A stretch of 64,000 nucleotides of DNA from Nocardia cyriacigeorgica GUH-2. Lineage in GTDB: Bacteria > Actinomycetota > Actinomycetes > Mycobacteriales > Mycobacteriaceae. This document shows positions 50,477 through 59,304 of this stretch, piece after piece. The stretch lies in assembly GCF_000284035.1 (NCBI RefSeq), contig NC_016887.1, positions 3,534,001 through 3,598,000 of the forward strand. The letters run 5' to 3'. A model generated the notes under the pieces. That model ran no database searches and was not told the origin of the DNA. It saw only the letters and a list, made by a program, of their open reading frames with translations. How positions within the stretch are numbered: position 1 is the stretch's first letter; the number at the start of each line of letters is the position of its first letter. Position numbers and translations under genes: made by a program.

Positions 50477-50677
50477 ATGGTTGTCAGACGCGCATGTGCC
50501 GCGGCCCTCGTCGCCACCGCCCTCGCCACCGGCGTCGGCGTGGCCGCTCCGACGGCGACGGCCGCGCCCACCGGCTCCGCCGATTCCGGTTCGGCGACCT
50601 ACGCCCGCGATTTCGTGCAGTTGATCGTGTGCCTGTTCCGTGGCGAGCTGGTGGGCTCGAAGGCACCGCTGTGCTGA
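50477..50677 (+). CDS. Small secreted protein, 66 residues
   Basis: ATG 50477 has GGAG 6 nt upstream. The N-terminus is a signal peptide (VVRRACAAALVATALATGVG, likely cleaved near ATAAP), leaving a mature part of about 35 residues with TYARDFVQLIVCLFRGELVG and a final Cys; the two mature Cys can form a disulfide. No family is recognised. Tiny secreted proteins of this kind are common in Nocardia and Mycobacterium and usually unannotated. Confidence 0.55.
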   Translation: MVVRRACAAALVATALATGVGVAAPTATAAPTGSADSGSATYARDFVQLIVCLFRGELVGSKAPLC

Positions 50678-50700
50678 ATCCCGACCAGGGCTGAGGCCGA

Positions 50701-51105
50701 TCAGCGCAGCAGACCGGCGTCCGCCAGTTCGTCGAACAGCAGTTGGTCGACCGGCGGCACCAACTCGCGATCGGCGTAGCCGAACCAGGCCAGCGCCTCG
50801 ATCTCACTGCTGGCGGTGAGGGTGCCGCGATAGTCGGCGGTGTAGCAGCTCATCCGCACCGAGACCGCCCCGTCGGCCGCCTCGTACACCCCGACATGGG
50901 CGGCCGTCTCCGGCAGCAATGCGACGGTCAGTTCCTCTTCGATCTCGCGGACCAGCGTCTGCAAATCCGATTCGCCGTCCTCGCGCTTACCGCCGGGGAT
51001 GTAGAAGACGTCCTTGCCGCGCGGCCGCGCGCACAGGATCTTGCCGTCCTCGATGCGCACCCACGCCACCGTATCGATGAGTTCAGCCACCAGCCCGTCG
51101 GTCAC
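50701..51105 (-). CDS. Nudix hydrolase
   Basis: A 134-residue protein with GTG start exactly 6 nt after TAGGCT (leaderless-type). The Nudix box is visible in YIPGGKREDGESDLQTLVRE followed by IEEELTV, with Thr where the final conserved Gly usually is. Catalytic Arg and Glu residues remain. The N-terminal AWVRIEDGKILCARPRGKD is typical of MutT-like pyrophosphohydrolases. Substrate unknown. Confidence 0.88.
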   Translation of the reverse strand: MTDGLVAELIDTVAWVRIEDGKILCARPRGKDVFYIPGGKREDGESDLQTLVREIEEELTVALLPETAAHVGVYEAADGAVSVRMSCYTADYRGTLTASSEIEALAWFGYADRELVPPVDQLLFDELADAGLLR

Positions 51106-51154
51106 CGTGGCAGCCTATCGGCCCGGCGCCATCCGCACCGGGCCGATGGGCCGT

Positions 51155-51991
51155 TCAGCGGCTGAGTCGCTGGAACCGGCGCACCGCCAGCGGCAGGAAG
51201 ACCGCGGTGATCAGGATCGGCCAGACCACCGCCATCAGCACCGCGTGCTGCTCGATCCAGGAATCCCCCGCCCCGACCGGGGTGCCGAACAGTTCCCGGC
51301 TGGCCGCGACCGTGGAGGAGATCGGGTTCCAGGCCGCGATCACGCCGAGCCAGTCCGGCATGAGCTGCGGTGCGACGAAGATCGAGGAGATCATCGTCAG
51401 CGGGAACGCCACCGCGAACAGCCCGCCCGCGGCTTCCGGATTGGGCACCAGCAGCCCCAGCCACACCCCCACCCAGATCAGCGCGAACCGCAGCCACAGC
51501 AGCAGCACGAAGGCCGCGATCACCCCGAGGATTCCGCCTTCGGGCCGCCAGCCGATGACCAGCGCCGTGAGCATCAAGATCGTCAGTTCGGCGCAGGCGA
51601 CGAGCAGGTCGGTGACCCCGCGGCCGGACACCACCGCCGACGGCGACATCGGCATGGAGCGGAACCGGTCGATCACGCCGTTGGTGGCGTCGTAGACCAT
51701 CACCGTCGCGGTATTGATGAAGCCGAACGCCATGGTCATGGCGAACATGCCCGGCATCAGGAAGCTGCGGTAGTCGCCGCCGCCCGGCACCGTCATCGCC
51801 GAACCGAACACATACCCGTACAGCAGCACCGACAGGATCGGAAAGCCCAGCTGCCAGGCGATATTCACCGGCTGACGCTGATAGTGGGTGAGGCCGCGCC
51901 GCACCACATTCCAGCAGTCGGCCACCACCCAGTACCCGCGCGAGCGCGAACGCAGCGGTGCGAGGTCGACGGTCTCGGTCGTCGCGGTCAT
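51155..51991 (-). CDS. ABC-2 type drug-exporter permease (DrrB-like)
   Basis: A 278-residue membrane protein with six hydrophobic segments: [60 protein letters not shown] and others. The conserved [20 protein letters not shown] loop is typical of daunorubicin-type ABC-2 permeases. Its start overlaps the ATPase stop (ATGA), so they form one transporter. Substrate is unknown; regulation by the adjacent TetR is likely. Confidence 0.92.
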   Translation of the reverse strand: MTATTETVDLAPLRSRSRGYWVVADCWNVVRRGLTHYQRQPVNIAWQLGFPILSVLLYGYVFGSAMTVPGGGDYRSFLMPGMFAMTMAFGFINTATVMVYDATNGVIDRFRSMPMSPSAVVSGRGVTDLLVACAELTILMLTALVIGWRPEGGILGVIAAFVLLLWLRFALIWVGVWLGLLVPNPEAAGGLFAVAFPLTMISSIFVAPQLMPDWLGVIAAWNPISSTVAASRELFGTPVGAGDSWIEQHAVLMAVVWPILITAVFLPLAVRRFQRLSR

Positions 51992-52950
51992 GCCGCCACC
52001 TCCTCGGTCGCGGCCCGATGGCCGGTCAGTTGCAGGAACACATCATCGAGGCTGGGGCGGCGTAATCCGATGTCCTCCACCGTGATTCCCTGATCCTGGA
52101 GGGTCCGCGCCACCTCGGTGAGCGCGGCGACCCGGTCGGCCACGGGGGCGTGCACCCGGCGTTCGGCGTCATCGAGTTCCGGTTCGCCGACGCAGACCCG
52201 CGCCACCACCTTCGCGACTGCCGGCAGGTCCGCGATATCGGCCGCCACCACTTCGATCAGGTCGGCGCCGACGGTGTTCTTCAACCCGTCGGGTGTGTCG
52301 TCGGCGATGGCACGCCCGGCATCGATCACCGTGATGCGGGAGGCGAGTTTGTCGGCCTCCTCCAGATATTGAGTGGTCAGCAGCACCGTCGTCCCGTCGG
52401 CGACCAGCGCGCGCACCGACTCCCACACCTCGCCGCGACTGCGCGGGTCGAGACCGGTGGTGGGTTCGTCGAGGAACAGCACATCCGGCGCGAGGATCAT
52501 CGACGCGGCGAGGTCGAGCCGGCGCCGCATGCCGCCGCTGTATTTGCCGACACCGCGATCGGCGGCCTCCACCAGGTCGAAGCGCTCGAGCAGTTCGGCG
52601 GCGCGGTGACGGGCGCGGCGACCGCCCAGATGGAACAGCCTGCCGAACATCTCCAGGTTCTGCCGTCCGGTCAGCACTTCGTCGACGGCCGCGTACTGAC
52701 CGGTCAACCCGATCCGGGAGCGCACCTCCCGCGGCTGACGCGCGACATCCAGTCCGGCCACCGTCGCGCTGCCGCCGTCGAGCCGGATCAGCGTCGACAG
52801 GATCCGCACGGCGGTGGTCTTGCCCGCACCATTGGGTCCGAGCAGCCCGTGCACCGTGCCGCGGCGCACGCTCAGATCGAACCCGTCGAGGGCGTGTTTG
52901 TCCCCGTATCTCTTCCGCAAACCTTCGGCCACTACGGCGTATTCGCTCAC
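51988..52950 (-). CDS. ABC transporter ATPase (DrrA-like)
   Basis: GTG 52950 is chosen for GGAGG 5 nt upstream. The 320-residue ATPase has Walker [17 protein letters not shown], a Q-loop, signature [17 protein letters not shown], Walker [20 protein letters not shown] and H-loop [12 protein letters not shown], with the C-terminal DrrA extension ending [18 protein letters not shown]. It energises the DrrB-like permease to export hydrophobic drugs or lipids. The promoter region carries a large double palindrome shared with the divergent TetR. Confidence 0.93.
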   Translation of the reverse strand: MSEYAVVAEGLRKRYGDKHALDGFDLSVRRGTVHGLLGPNGAGKTTAVRILSTLIRLDGGSATVAGLDVARQPREVRSRIGLTGQYAAVDEVLTGRQNLEMFGRLFHLGGRRARHRAAELLERFDLVEAADRGVGKYSGGMRRRLDLAASMILAPDVLFLDEPTTGLDPRSRGEVWESVRALVADGTTVLLTTQYLEEADKLASRITVIDAGRAIADDTPDGLKNTVGADLIEVVAADIADLPAVAKVVARVCVGEPELDDAERRVHAPVADRVAALTEVARTLQDQGITVEDIGLRRPSLDDVFLQLTGHRAATEEVAA

Positions 52951-52982
52951 ACAACCCTCCGTACCCAAGCGACGAGATCAAA

Positions 52983-53024
52983 ACTGGGTACATCGTACCC
53001 CAATACGGGTACGATGTACCCAGT
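52983..53024. promoter_or_regulatory. 42-bp nested double palindrome, TetR operator of the DrrAB-like exporter
   Basis: ACTGGGTACATCGTACCC (52983-53000) is exactly mirrored by its complement at 53007-53024, with a 6-bp spacer CAATAC. Each half is itself a palindrome (GGGTAC-ATC-GTACCC), so two TetR dimers could bind 24 bp apart. It lies in the 113-bp divergent gap. Confidence 0.88.
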
Positions 53025-53063
53025 TAATTTTCGAGCGTCCGGCCGGGCGATAGGGTGACGACC

Positions 53064-53816
53064 ATGGCGAGCACGGAAACCAGCGGCAGCGGCGATATCA
53101 ACCGCACCCTCGAACTGCTGTGGGAGACCGGCCCCCGGCCGAGCCGTGGCCCCAAACCGGGTCTGACGCTGGACCGGATCGTCGAGGCCGCGGTGCAGAT
53201 CGCCGACGCCGAAGGCCTCGAGGCGGTGACCATGCGGCGCGTCGCCACCGAACTGGGCACCGGCACCATGACGCTGTACCGCTACCTGCCCGGCAAGGCC
53301 GAACTGCTCGACCTCATGCTCGACCGGGTCCAGCGGCCCGACCACGATCTCCCGGTCGGCTCCGGCGGGTGGCGGGCCGCGCTCGAGCACGTCGCCCGGC
53401 AGACGCTCGCGCTGTATCGCCGCCATCCCTGGTTGCTCTACGTCAACCAGGCGCGGCCCATCATGGGGCCCGGCTCCGTCGAGAGCATGGAGGTGGTGCT
53501 GACGGCGATCAAACCGATGGGACTGTCCGATGTGGAGCTGATCTCGGTGATCGTCATGATCGACAACTTCGTCGTCGGCGCCGCCCGGACCGAGGTGTTC
53601 CAGCAGGAGGCGCTGCGCACCACCGGGATGACCGACGCGGAGTTCTGGCAGGCGCAGCTACCGATGCTGGAGCGCGCAATGAACAGCGGCCGGTACCCGA
53701 CCATGGCCGGGCTCGAGGAGAACGCCTTCGACCAGGACTTCGATCATTTCGGTTTCGGGTTGCGGCGGATCCTGGACGGGCTGGCGGATCTGGTGGAGGA
53801 ACGCGCGCGGGGGTGA
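53064..53816 (+). CDS. TetR-family regulator of the DrrAB-like exporter
   Basis: ATG 53064 lies 7 nt after TAGGGT (leaderless-type); GTG 53055 falls on that box and is less likely. The 250-residue protein has the HTH LDRIVEAAVQIADAEGLEAV, TMRRVATELGTGTMTLYRYL and a C-domain (TetR_C_1 type) with HPWLLYVNQARPIMGPGS and DVELISVIVMIDNFVVGAAR. It probably binds the 42-bp double palindrome and represses both directions until a drug-like ligand binds. Confidence 0.92.
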   Translation: MASTETSGSGDINRTLELLWETGPRPSRGPKPGLTLDRIVEAAVQIADAEGLEAVTMRRVATELGTGTMTLYRYLPGKAELLDLMLDRVQRPDHDLPVGSGGWRAALEHVARQTLALYRRHPWLLYVNQARPIMGPGSVESMEVVLTAIKPMGLSDVELISVIVMIDNFVVGAARTEVFQQEALRTTGMTDAEFWQAQLPMLERAMNSGRYPTMAGLEENAFDQDFDHFGFGLRRILDGLADLVEERARG

Positions 53817-53888
53817 CCGGCTCCGGGCCACGGTGCGGTCGATCCGGAGGGGACGCCGCAGCGTCGCCTTGCCGGCGTCAGCGGTCGG

Positions 53889-55004
53889 TCAGCTCGCCCG
53901 GATGGTGAGGCGACCGCGTCCGGTGACCTCGGCCAGGTGAGCGACCGCGTCGGCGAGTCGGGCGCGGGGCACGCGGGCACCGTCGAACATGGCGACCGCG
54001 ACCGCGTCGTCGTCGGTGAGTTCCCAGGTGCCGGCGATCCGCCCGCGCACCACCACGATCGGCGCGATCCAGCCGGCGGTCCGGCTCACCTTCGCGCGAT
54101 GGGCCGGCGGCAGCAGTTCCTGATCGCCGGTGCCCGGCCCGAGCACGTACTGGTCGAACGCGCCGAGCAGCTGCACCGAATCGTCGGGCGTGGTGGTGGC
54201 GAGTTCGTCGGCGTGCTCGGCACGCAGGTACGCGCGCCGACCGTCGATGTCGACCTCGATGAGCTCCTCCCCCAGGTCGGCGAACCAGCCGCGCACCGTG
54301 GTCTTGCGGTGCGCGCCGCGGGTGAGCCAGGCGTCGAAGGCCTCGGGGGTGGCCGGGCCGTAGGCGCCGAGGTAGGCGGTGATCGCGGTGCGGGCGGCCG
54401 CGTCGACGTCGGTCACCGGCCGCCAGCCGGGCAGGGTGGCCGGGCTGGTGAAACTCACCTTGGTGCCGCGCGCCGGGCCGTGACACAGCACCCCCTGCCA
54501 GGCCAGCGGTTTGAGCACCGCGCCCCAGCCCGAACGCAATTCGGTCTCGTGCACGGCGAAGGCGGGATCGGCGACGATCTGGTCGACCAGTTCCTCGCGG
54601 GTGAGGACCTGGGCTTCGAGCAGCTCGCCGACCTTGTCGGCCAGTGCGGCGATCTGTTCGGGAGTGGCGCCGAATGTGCGCTGCCAGGCCGGTTTTTCCC
54701 AGGTCCGCGTAGCGGCGAGCAGTGCGAGACAGGCGGCGGCCGTGTCCGGGATCATCGCGTGCAGGGTGCCGCGCATCGCCCAGGTCTTGATCAGCTCACC
54801 CTCGACGAGTGCTCTTGTGACAGCACCGGTTTCGGGTGCGCTGGTGCGCAGTGCCGCCGCGAGTTCGGCCGAGGACGCCACTTGCGCTTGCAGTCCGCAC
54901 AGCCGCGCCGCGATATCGACCACGCCGACCGCCGCGCGTGGCCGCACGAACTGCCGCCGCAACCGCCAGGCGAAGACCTGATCCCAGCTCACCCGCATCC
55001 GCAC
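53889..55004 (-). CDS. Winged-helix DNA-binding-domain protein (PF06224/YcaQ-type)
   Basis: A 371-residue protein with AGAGGTG before the ATG. Features include LCGLQAQVASSAELAAALRT, LIKTWAMRGTLHAMIPDTAA, LCHGPARGTKVSFTSPATLP and LLGAFDQYVLGPGTGDQELL, matching the winged-helix (HTH_42, formerly DUF1006) family related to YcaQ/AlkX. Some members unhook DNA crosslinks by glycosylase action; many are uncharacterised. It stands alone. The assignment to DNA repair is inference. Confidence 0.85.
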   Translation of the reverse strand: MRMRVSWDQVFAWRLRRQFVRPRAAVGVVDIAARLCGLQAQVASSAELAAALRTSAPETGAVTRALVEGELIKTWAMRGTLHAMIPDTAAACLALLAATRTWEKPAWQRTFGATPEQIAALADKVGELLEAQVLTREELVDQIVADPAFAVHETELRSGWGAVLKPLAWQGVLCHGPARGTKVSFTSPATLPGWRPVTDVDAAARTAITAYLGAYGPATPEAFDAWLTRGAHRKTTVRGWFADLGEELIEVDIDGRRAYLRAEHADELATTTPDDSVQLLGAFDQYVLGPGTGDQELLPPAHRAKVSRTAGWIAPIVVVRGRIAGTWELTDDDAVAVAMFDGARVPRARLADAVAHLAEVTGRGRLTIRAS

Positions 55005-55129
55005 ACCTCTTCTGTGGCCGCCCGGCTGACCCGACCCGGCATTGCCCAGACCCTAGTCGCCGGCACCGACACATCGCCTCATCCCGCTGCGACCGCGCCA
55101 GATCTACCGACGCCGTGCTTGCCGACCAC

Positions 55130-56077
55130 TCAGAAGACACTCACGCAGAACAGCACACACGCGCTGGCCGTCACCAATCCGCCGACGGTCGTCAGGATCA
55201 CGCCGAGCAAAGCGGTTCTCGTGGTCATCCGGCGCATGGCGCCCGCAGGCGACGCCAATCGCTGGGCACGCGCCAGTACCGCTGTACTCGCGGCACCCAG
55301 CGCACCTGCGGGGGTGCGGGTACCGGCGTCGACGATGGCGAGCAGACCACCCAGCAGCGGCTCACGACCGTGCTCGCGGGCGGCGGTATCGTCGGCACAC
55401 ATCTCCAGTAACCGGCCGACCTCGGTCGATCCATGCCGCAGCACACCGACGCTCGGAGCCATCGCGGCAATGCCGGTGAGCGCGGCGCTCAGCACGCCGT
55501 GGCGACCGGACAGGTGGGCGCGTTCATGGGCCAGGACGGCGGCGAGCTGATCGTCGGTGAGCGCCGCCAGCGCACCGGTGGTGACGACGATGGTGTCGGG
55601 ACGGCCCGGCACGGCGTAGGCCTGCGGTTGCGGCGCGTCCAGCACCACGGCGGGCAGCCCGGGCATGCGCCGGCCCACCATGCGCACCGCCCGGGCGTGT
55701 GCGCGGGTGCGCCGGCGCATGCGCAGCAGCATCCGCACGCTGCGCCACCCCAGCGCGCCGGCGGCGATCGCGACCAGCAGCGCGAGTGCGAAGGTCACCA
55801 CACGGCCCGCCGGATGGTCATAGGGGTGCACCGGCATCCCGAATACCGCGTAGCAGGCGCGGATGGCTTCGTCGGAGTGGCGCCACACGGTGGCGAATTC
55901 GACCACGAACAGCGCGGCCGCCGACGTCCAGGCCAGCAGCGCGCCCGCCACCGTCACCACCCATGCCAGCACGCCGAGACGCGGCGCCGTCCCGGAACGG
56001 GTCAGCCGGCGCAGCACCGGCGGGCCGACGGCAGCCACGAGCGCTCCGTACAGCAGCAGTGCGGACGCCAGGCTCAC
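55130..56077 (-). CDS. M56-family (BlaR1-like) membrane metallopeptidase
   Basis: A 315-residue membrane protein with three to four helices (about 5-22, 35-58, 95-115 and 285-310) around a zinc protease motif, VLAHERAHLSGRH (HExxH). The downstream Glu is in MCADDTAAREHG context. It lacks the C-terminal penicillin-binding sensor of BlaR1. Its start overlaps the BlaI gene stop (ATGA), the standard BlaI-M56 pair in actinobacteria, where the protease probably relieves BlaI repression by cleavage. Confidence 0.9.
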   Translation of the reverse strand: MSLASALLLYGALVAAVGPPVLRRLTRSGTAPRLGVLAWVVTVAGALLAWTSAAALFVVEFATVWRHSDEAIRACYAVFGMPVHPYDHPAGRVVTFALALLVAIAAGALGWRSVRMLLRMRRRTRAHARAVRMVGRRMPGLPAVVLDAPQPQAYAVPGRPDTIVVTTGALAALTDDQLAAVLAHERAHLSGRHGVLSAALTGIAAMAPSVGVLRHGSTEVGRLLEMCADDTAAREHGREPLLGGLLAIVDAGTRTPAGALGAASTAVLARAQRLASPAGAMRRMTTRTALLGVILTTVGGLVTASACVLFCVSVF

Positions 56078-56493
56078 GCGGGTCCCGGAGATTTACGCGC
56101 CGTCAGCCGCCGCAGCGCGGCGCGCAGCCCCGCCGATTCCTCGTCGCTGATCCGGTCGACGAAGTGGCTGAGCACCAGATCCGAACGCCCGCCCGAGCCC
56201 AGCGCCTCGAGCATGAGCCGGGCGCTGTGCTCCTCGCGGGTCAGCGTCGGCCAGTACCGGTAGGCCTTGCCCGCGCGTTCGCGGGCCAGCCAGCCCTTGC
56301 GATGCAAGTTGTCCATTGTGGACATGACCGTCGTGTACGCGATATCGCGGGAGGCGCACAACTCCTCGTAAATGTCACGGACGCTGGTGGTCTCGGTGTC
56401 CCGATCCCAGATCCGATCCATGATCACCGCCTCGAGATCACCGAACCCACGCACCGTGCCGACTCCCTCATCACTGGCCCGCATCCGTCTCAT
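56074..56493 (-). CDS. BlaI/MecI/CopY-family repressor
   Basis: ATG 56493 is chosen; longer in-frame readings lack homology. The 139-residue winged-helix protein has GFGDLEAVIMDRIWDRDTET, SVRDIYEELCASRDIAYTTV and MSTMDNLHRKGWLARERAGK, then a C-terminal dimerisation helix. It likely represses its own operon with the M56 peptidase and possibly other genes. A CTACG-N9-CGTAG repeat lies upstream. A -10-like TACGCT precedes the start by 9 nt. Confidence 0.92.
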   Translation of the reverse strand: MRRMRASDEGVGTVRGFGDLEAVIMDRIWDRDTETTSVRDIYEELCASRDIAYTTVMSTMDNLHRKGWLARERAGKAYRYWPTLTREEHSARLMLEALGSGGRSDLVLSHFVDRISDEESAGLRAALRRLTARKSPGPA

Positions 56494-56525
56494 CGTGCGC
56501 TCAGCGTACTCGCCGAACACCCTTG

Positions 56526-56544
56526 CTACGTACCCGAACCGTAG
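56526..56544. promoter_or_regulatory. Candidate BlaI operator
   Basis: CTACG (56526-56530) and CGTAG (56540-56544) form an inverted repeat with a 9-bp spacer, between the BlaI and dinB starts. BlaI operators are usually TAC/GTA palindromes, so the fit is moderate. Confidence 0.45.
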
Positions 56545-56585
56545 ATCGGCAAACGCCGGGCAGCGAAACCTGTCGGACCCGCATG

Positions 56586-56599
56586 CGAACATATGTTCG
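56586..56599. promoter_or_regulatory. LexA (SOS) box overlapping the dinB start
   Basis: CGAAC-ATAT-GTTCG is a perfect 14-bp palindrome matching the core of the mycobacterial/actinobacterial LexA consensus (CGAAC-N4-GTTCG). The dinB ATG (56593) is within it. Confidence 0.8.
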
Positions 56600-57861
56600 T
56601 GTCCGATCCCGCGCCCACCGTTTCCGGCCGGTCGGCCGAGCCCGCCCGCTCGCGCCGTCCGCGTATCGTTGCGCGGGCCGACGCCTCGATCCTGCATGCC
56701 GATCTGGACTCCTTCTACGCCTCGGTCGAGCAACGCGACGATCCCGCACTGCGCGGCAGGCCGGTCCTCGTCGGCGGTGGGGTCGTGCTCGCGGCCAGCT
56801 ACGAGGCCAAGGCGCTGGGTGTGCGGACGCCGATGAACTGCGGCCAGGCGCTGCGATTGTGCCCGCACGCGGTGGTAGTGCCGCCGCGGATGTCGGCGTA
56901 TGCCGAGGCCAGCACTGCGGTCTTCGAGATCTTCCGCGACACCACGCCTGTGGTGGAGGGCATCTCCATCGATGAGGCGTTCCTGGACGTGGCCGGTCTA
57001 CGCCGCATCGCGGGACCGCCGCGGGGAATCGCCGAGGAGTTGCGCGCCCGGGTGCGGGCCGAGGTCGGATTGCCCATCTCGGTCGGTATCGCGCGCACGA
57101 AATTCTTGGCGAAGGTGGCCAGCGCCGTCGCCAAACCCGACGGCCTGCGCCTGGTCGAACCGGATCGGGAACTGGAGTTCCTGCATCCGCTGCCGGTCGA
57201 GCGGCTGTGGGGTGTCGGCGTGGTCACCGCGGCGACGCTGCACCAGCACGGCATCACCCGCGTCGGCCAGCTCGCCGAACTCGGCGAATCGGGTCTGCGG
57301 TCCATGCTCGGCCCCGCCGCGGCCCGGCATCTGTATGCCCTGTCATGGGCCCGTGATCCGCGCCGGGTCGAGACGGGTAAGCGCCGTCGTTCGATCGGAG
57401 CCCAGCGCGCGCTCGGCCGCCGTGCCCGCCCACCCGAAGAGCTCGCCGCCTACCTGTACGGCCTGGTCGACCGGCTGGGCCGGCGGCTGCGTGGCGCGCA
57501 GCGGGTTTGCCGAACAGTGGTGCTGCGCTTACGTTTCGACGATTTCACCCGGGCCACTCGTTCGCACACTCTCGCCGGTGCCACCGACGACACCGAAACC
57601 ATCCGGTATGCCGCACGAATCCTGTTCACCGAGACCCTGCCGCTGATCCAGGAGCGCGGCATCACCCTCATCGGGCTGGCCCTGACCAATCTCGACGATG
57701 CCGACGCCGTGCAGTTGACGCTGCCGTTCGAGGCCCGCCCCACCGCGCCACTGGACGCCGCCCTCGACGATCTGCGCCGCCGTTTCGGCTCCGGCGCCGT
57801 CACCCGGGCCGCGCTACTCGGCCGCGGCGAAGGCCTGTCCGTGCCACTACTACCCGACTAA
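56593..57861 (+). CDS. dinB: DNA polymerase IV (Y-family)
   Basis: A 422-residue Y-family polymerase: ILHADLDSFYASVEQRDDP (catalytic Asp), LAASYEAKALGVRTPM, VEGISIDEAFLDVAGL (catalytic Asp-Glu), GIARTKFLAKVASAVAKPDG, VERLWGVGVVTAATLHQHGI and a little-finger domain with DTETIRYAARILF. It carries out error-prone translesion synthesis. The start may be ATG 56593 or GTG 56599; both touch the LexA box, and no Shine-Dalgarno is present, so a downstream start is also possible. The C-terminal tail ends without a clear clamp motif. Confidence 0.94.
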   Translation: MFVSDPAPTVSGRSAEPARSRRPRIVARADASILHADLDSFYASVEQRDDPALRGRPVLVGGGVVLAASYEAKALGVRTPMNCGQALRLCPHAVVVPPRMSAYAEASTAVFEIFRDTTPVVEGISIDEAFLDVAGLRRIAGPPRGIAEELRARVRAEVGLPISVGIARTKFLAKVASAVAKPDGLRLVEPDRELEFLHPLPVERLWGVGVVTAATLHQHGITRVGQLAELGESGLRSMLGPAAARHLYALSWARDPRRVETGKRRRSIGAQRALGRRARPPEELAAYLYGLVDRLGRRLRGAQRVCRTVVLRLRFDDFTRATRSHTLAGATDDTETIRYAARILFTETLPLIQERGITLIGLALTNLDDADAVQLTLPFEARPTAPLDAALDDLRRRFGSGAVTRAALLGRGEGLSVPLLPD

Positions 57862-57983
57862 ATGTTTGCTCAACGATTGCCCGCCACCGTCGTTCGTCGT
57901 ATTCTGATCCCGGCAGGTTCGGGGGAAGCCGCGGCCGACGAACCGCCACACCGTCCGCCGCCGCACCGAGGAGAACCAAACCG

Positions 57984-58361
57984 ATGCCGTACGCCATTCT
58001 CGGCTTCATCACCCTGGCCCTGTGGGTCTACTGCCTGGTCGACATCATCACCTGCCCGGATACCGGGATCCGGCATCTGCCGAAGATGGGCTGGCTGCTC
58101 GTCGTCGTGCTCATTCCCACCATCGGCGCGCTGCTGTGGTTGTTTGCCGGCCGTCCGCTGAATGAGCCGCGACTACGCTCCACCACCCGCTACGCCGAAT
58201 ACGACCGGCCCGGCCGCCACGTCGCCCGCAATGCCGACGACGACGAGGATTTCCTGCGCGGCCTGCGGGAACGCGCCGAATCCCAGCGTCGCGAAGCGCG
58301 CCGCCAGGAGGAGCAGCGTCAGGCCGAGGAACGTCGTCGCCACGAGGCCGGCGAACTCTGA
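57984..58361 (+). CDS. PLDc_N-domain small membrane protein
   Basis: ATG 57984 has GAGGAG upstream (11 nt). The 125-residue protein has two membrane helices (about 4-24 and 35-55) in the phospholipase-D nuclease N-terminal pattern (DIITCPDTGIRHLPKMGWLL, VLIPTIGALLWLFAGRP). A hydrophilic, strongly charged tail (RERAESQRREARRQEEQRQA) follows, probably a coiled coil. It lacks the catalytic PLD domains. Function unknown. Confidence 0.85.
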   Translation: MPYAILGFITLALWVYCLVDIITCPDTGIRHLPKMGWLLVVVLIPTIGALLWLFAGRPLNEPRLRSTTRYAEYDRPGRHVARNADDDEDFLRGLRERAESQRREARRQEEQRQAEERRRHEAGEL

Positions 58362-58385
58362 TCGCACGGGGCACCGCCGTCGATA

Positions 58386-59264
58386 TCACCGTGCCGTGGT
58401 GGGCCGCTTGTCCATCAACCGCAGGATCAGCGGCGTGAAGATCAACTGCATGGCCAGTTCCATCTTCCCGCCCGGTACCACGATGCAGTTGGGCCGCGAC
58501 ATGAACGAGTCGTGCAGCATCGACAGCAGATACGGGAAGTCGATCACTTTCGGTTCGGCGAAGCGAATCACCACGAAACTCTCATCGGCCGTCGGAATCG
58601 ACCGCGCGATGAAGGGATTCGACGTGTCCACGGTCGGCACCCGCTGGAAGTTGACGTAGGTCCGGGAGAACTGCGGGCAGATGTACTTCACGTAGTCGGG
58701 CATGCGGCGCAGGATCGTATCAATCACCGCCTCACTGGAATAGCCGCGTTCGGTTTTGTCCCGGATCACCTTCTGCGTCCACTCCAGATTCACGATCGGC
58801 ACCACGCCCACCAGCAGATCGGTATAGCGCGCCACATCGACGGTGTCGGTGACGGCCGCACCGTGCAGTCCCTCGTAGAACAGCAGGTCGCTGCCGGGCG
58901 CAAGGTCCTCCCACGGGGTGAAGGTGCCCGCGGGCTGGCCGAAGGGTTTGGCTTCCTGCTCGTCGTGCAGATACCGGCGCACCGCACCCACCCCGGTCTG
59001 CCCGTAGTCGCGGAACAATCGCTCCAACTCGGCCAGCAGATTGGCCTCCTCCCCGAAATGGGAGAAGGTGGTGTTGCGGTTCTGCTCGGCCTCGGCCATC
59101 GCCAGCTTCATCTCGTTGCGGTCGTAGCGGTGAAACGAATCGCCCTCCACGAACGCGGCATTGATCCCCTCCCGGCGGAAGATCTCCTGGAACGTCCGCG
59201 TGACGCTGGTGGTGCCGGCACCGGAGGATCCGGTGATGGCGACGACGGGATGTTTGACCGACAT
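58386..59264 (-). CDS. prk: Phosphoribulokinase
   Basis: ATG 59264 has GAGGAGG upstream; in-frame codons to 59381 are not part of the homology. The 292-residue protein is the short class I (proteobacterial-type) PRK: VVAITGSSGAGTTSVTRTF (P-loop), FVEGDSFHRYDRNEM, FYEGLHGAAVTDTVDVARYT, EWTQKVIRDKTERGYSSEAV. It phosphorylates ribulose-5-phosphate to the RuBisCO substrate ribulose-1,5-bisphosphate. It is last in the cbbL-S-X-fbp-prk cluster. Confidence 0.96.
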   Translation of the reverse strand: MSVKHPVVAITGSSGAGTTSVTRTFQEIFRREGINAAFVEGDSFHRYDRNEMKLAMAEAEQNRNTTFSHFGEEANLLAELERLFRDYGQTGVGAVRRYLHDEQEAKPFGQPAGTFTPWEDLAPGSDLLFYEGLHGAAVTDTVDVARYTDLLVGVVPIVNLEWTQKVIRDKTERGYSSEAVIDTILRRMPDYVKYICPQFSRTYVNFQRVPTVDTSNPFIARSIPTADESFVVIRFAEPKVIDFPYLLSMLHDSFMSRPNCIVVPGGKMELAMQLIFTPLILRLMDKRPTTAR

Positions 59265-59304
59265 GGGCCCCTCCTCGATGACCGGACAACAGAACTCGAC
59301 GCCG

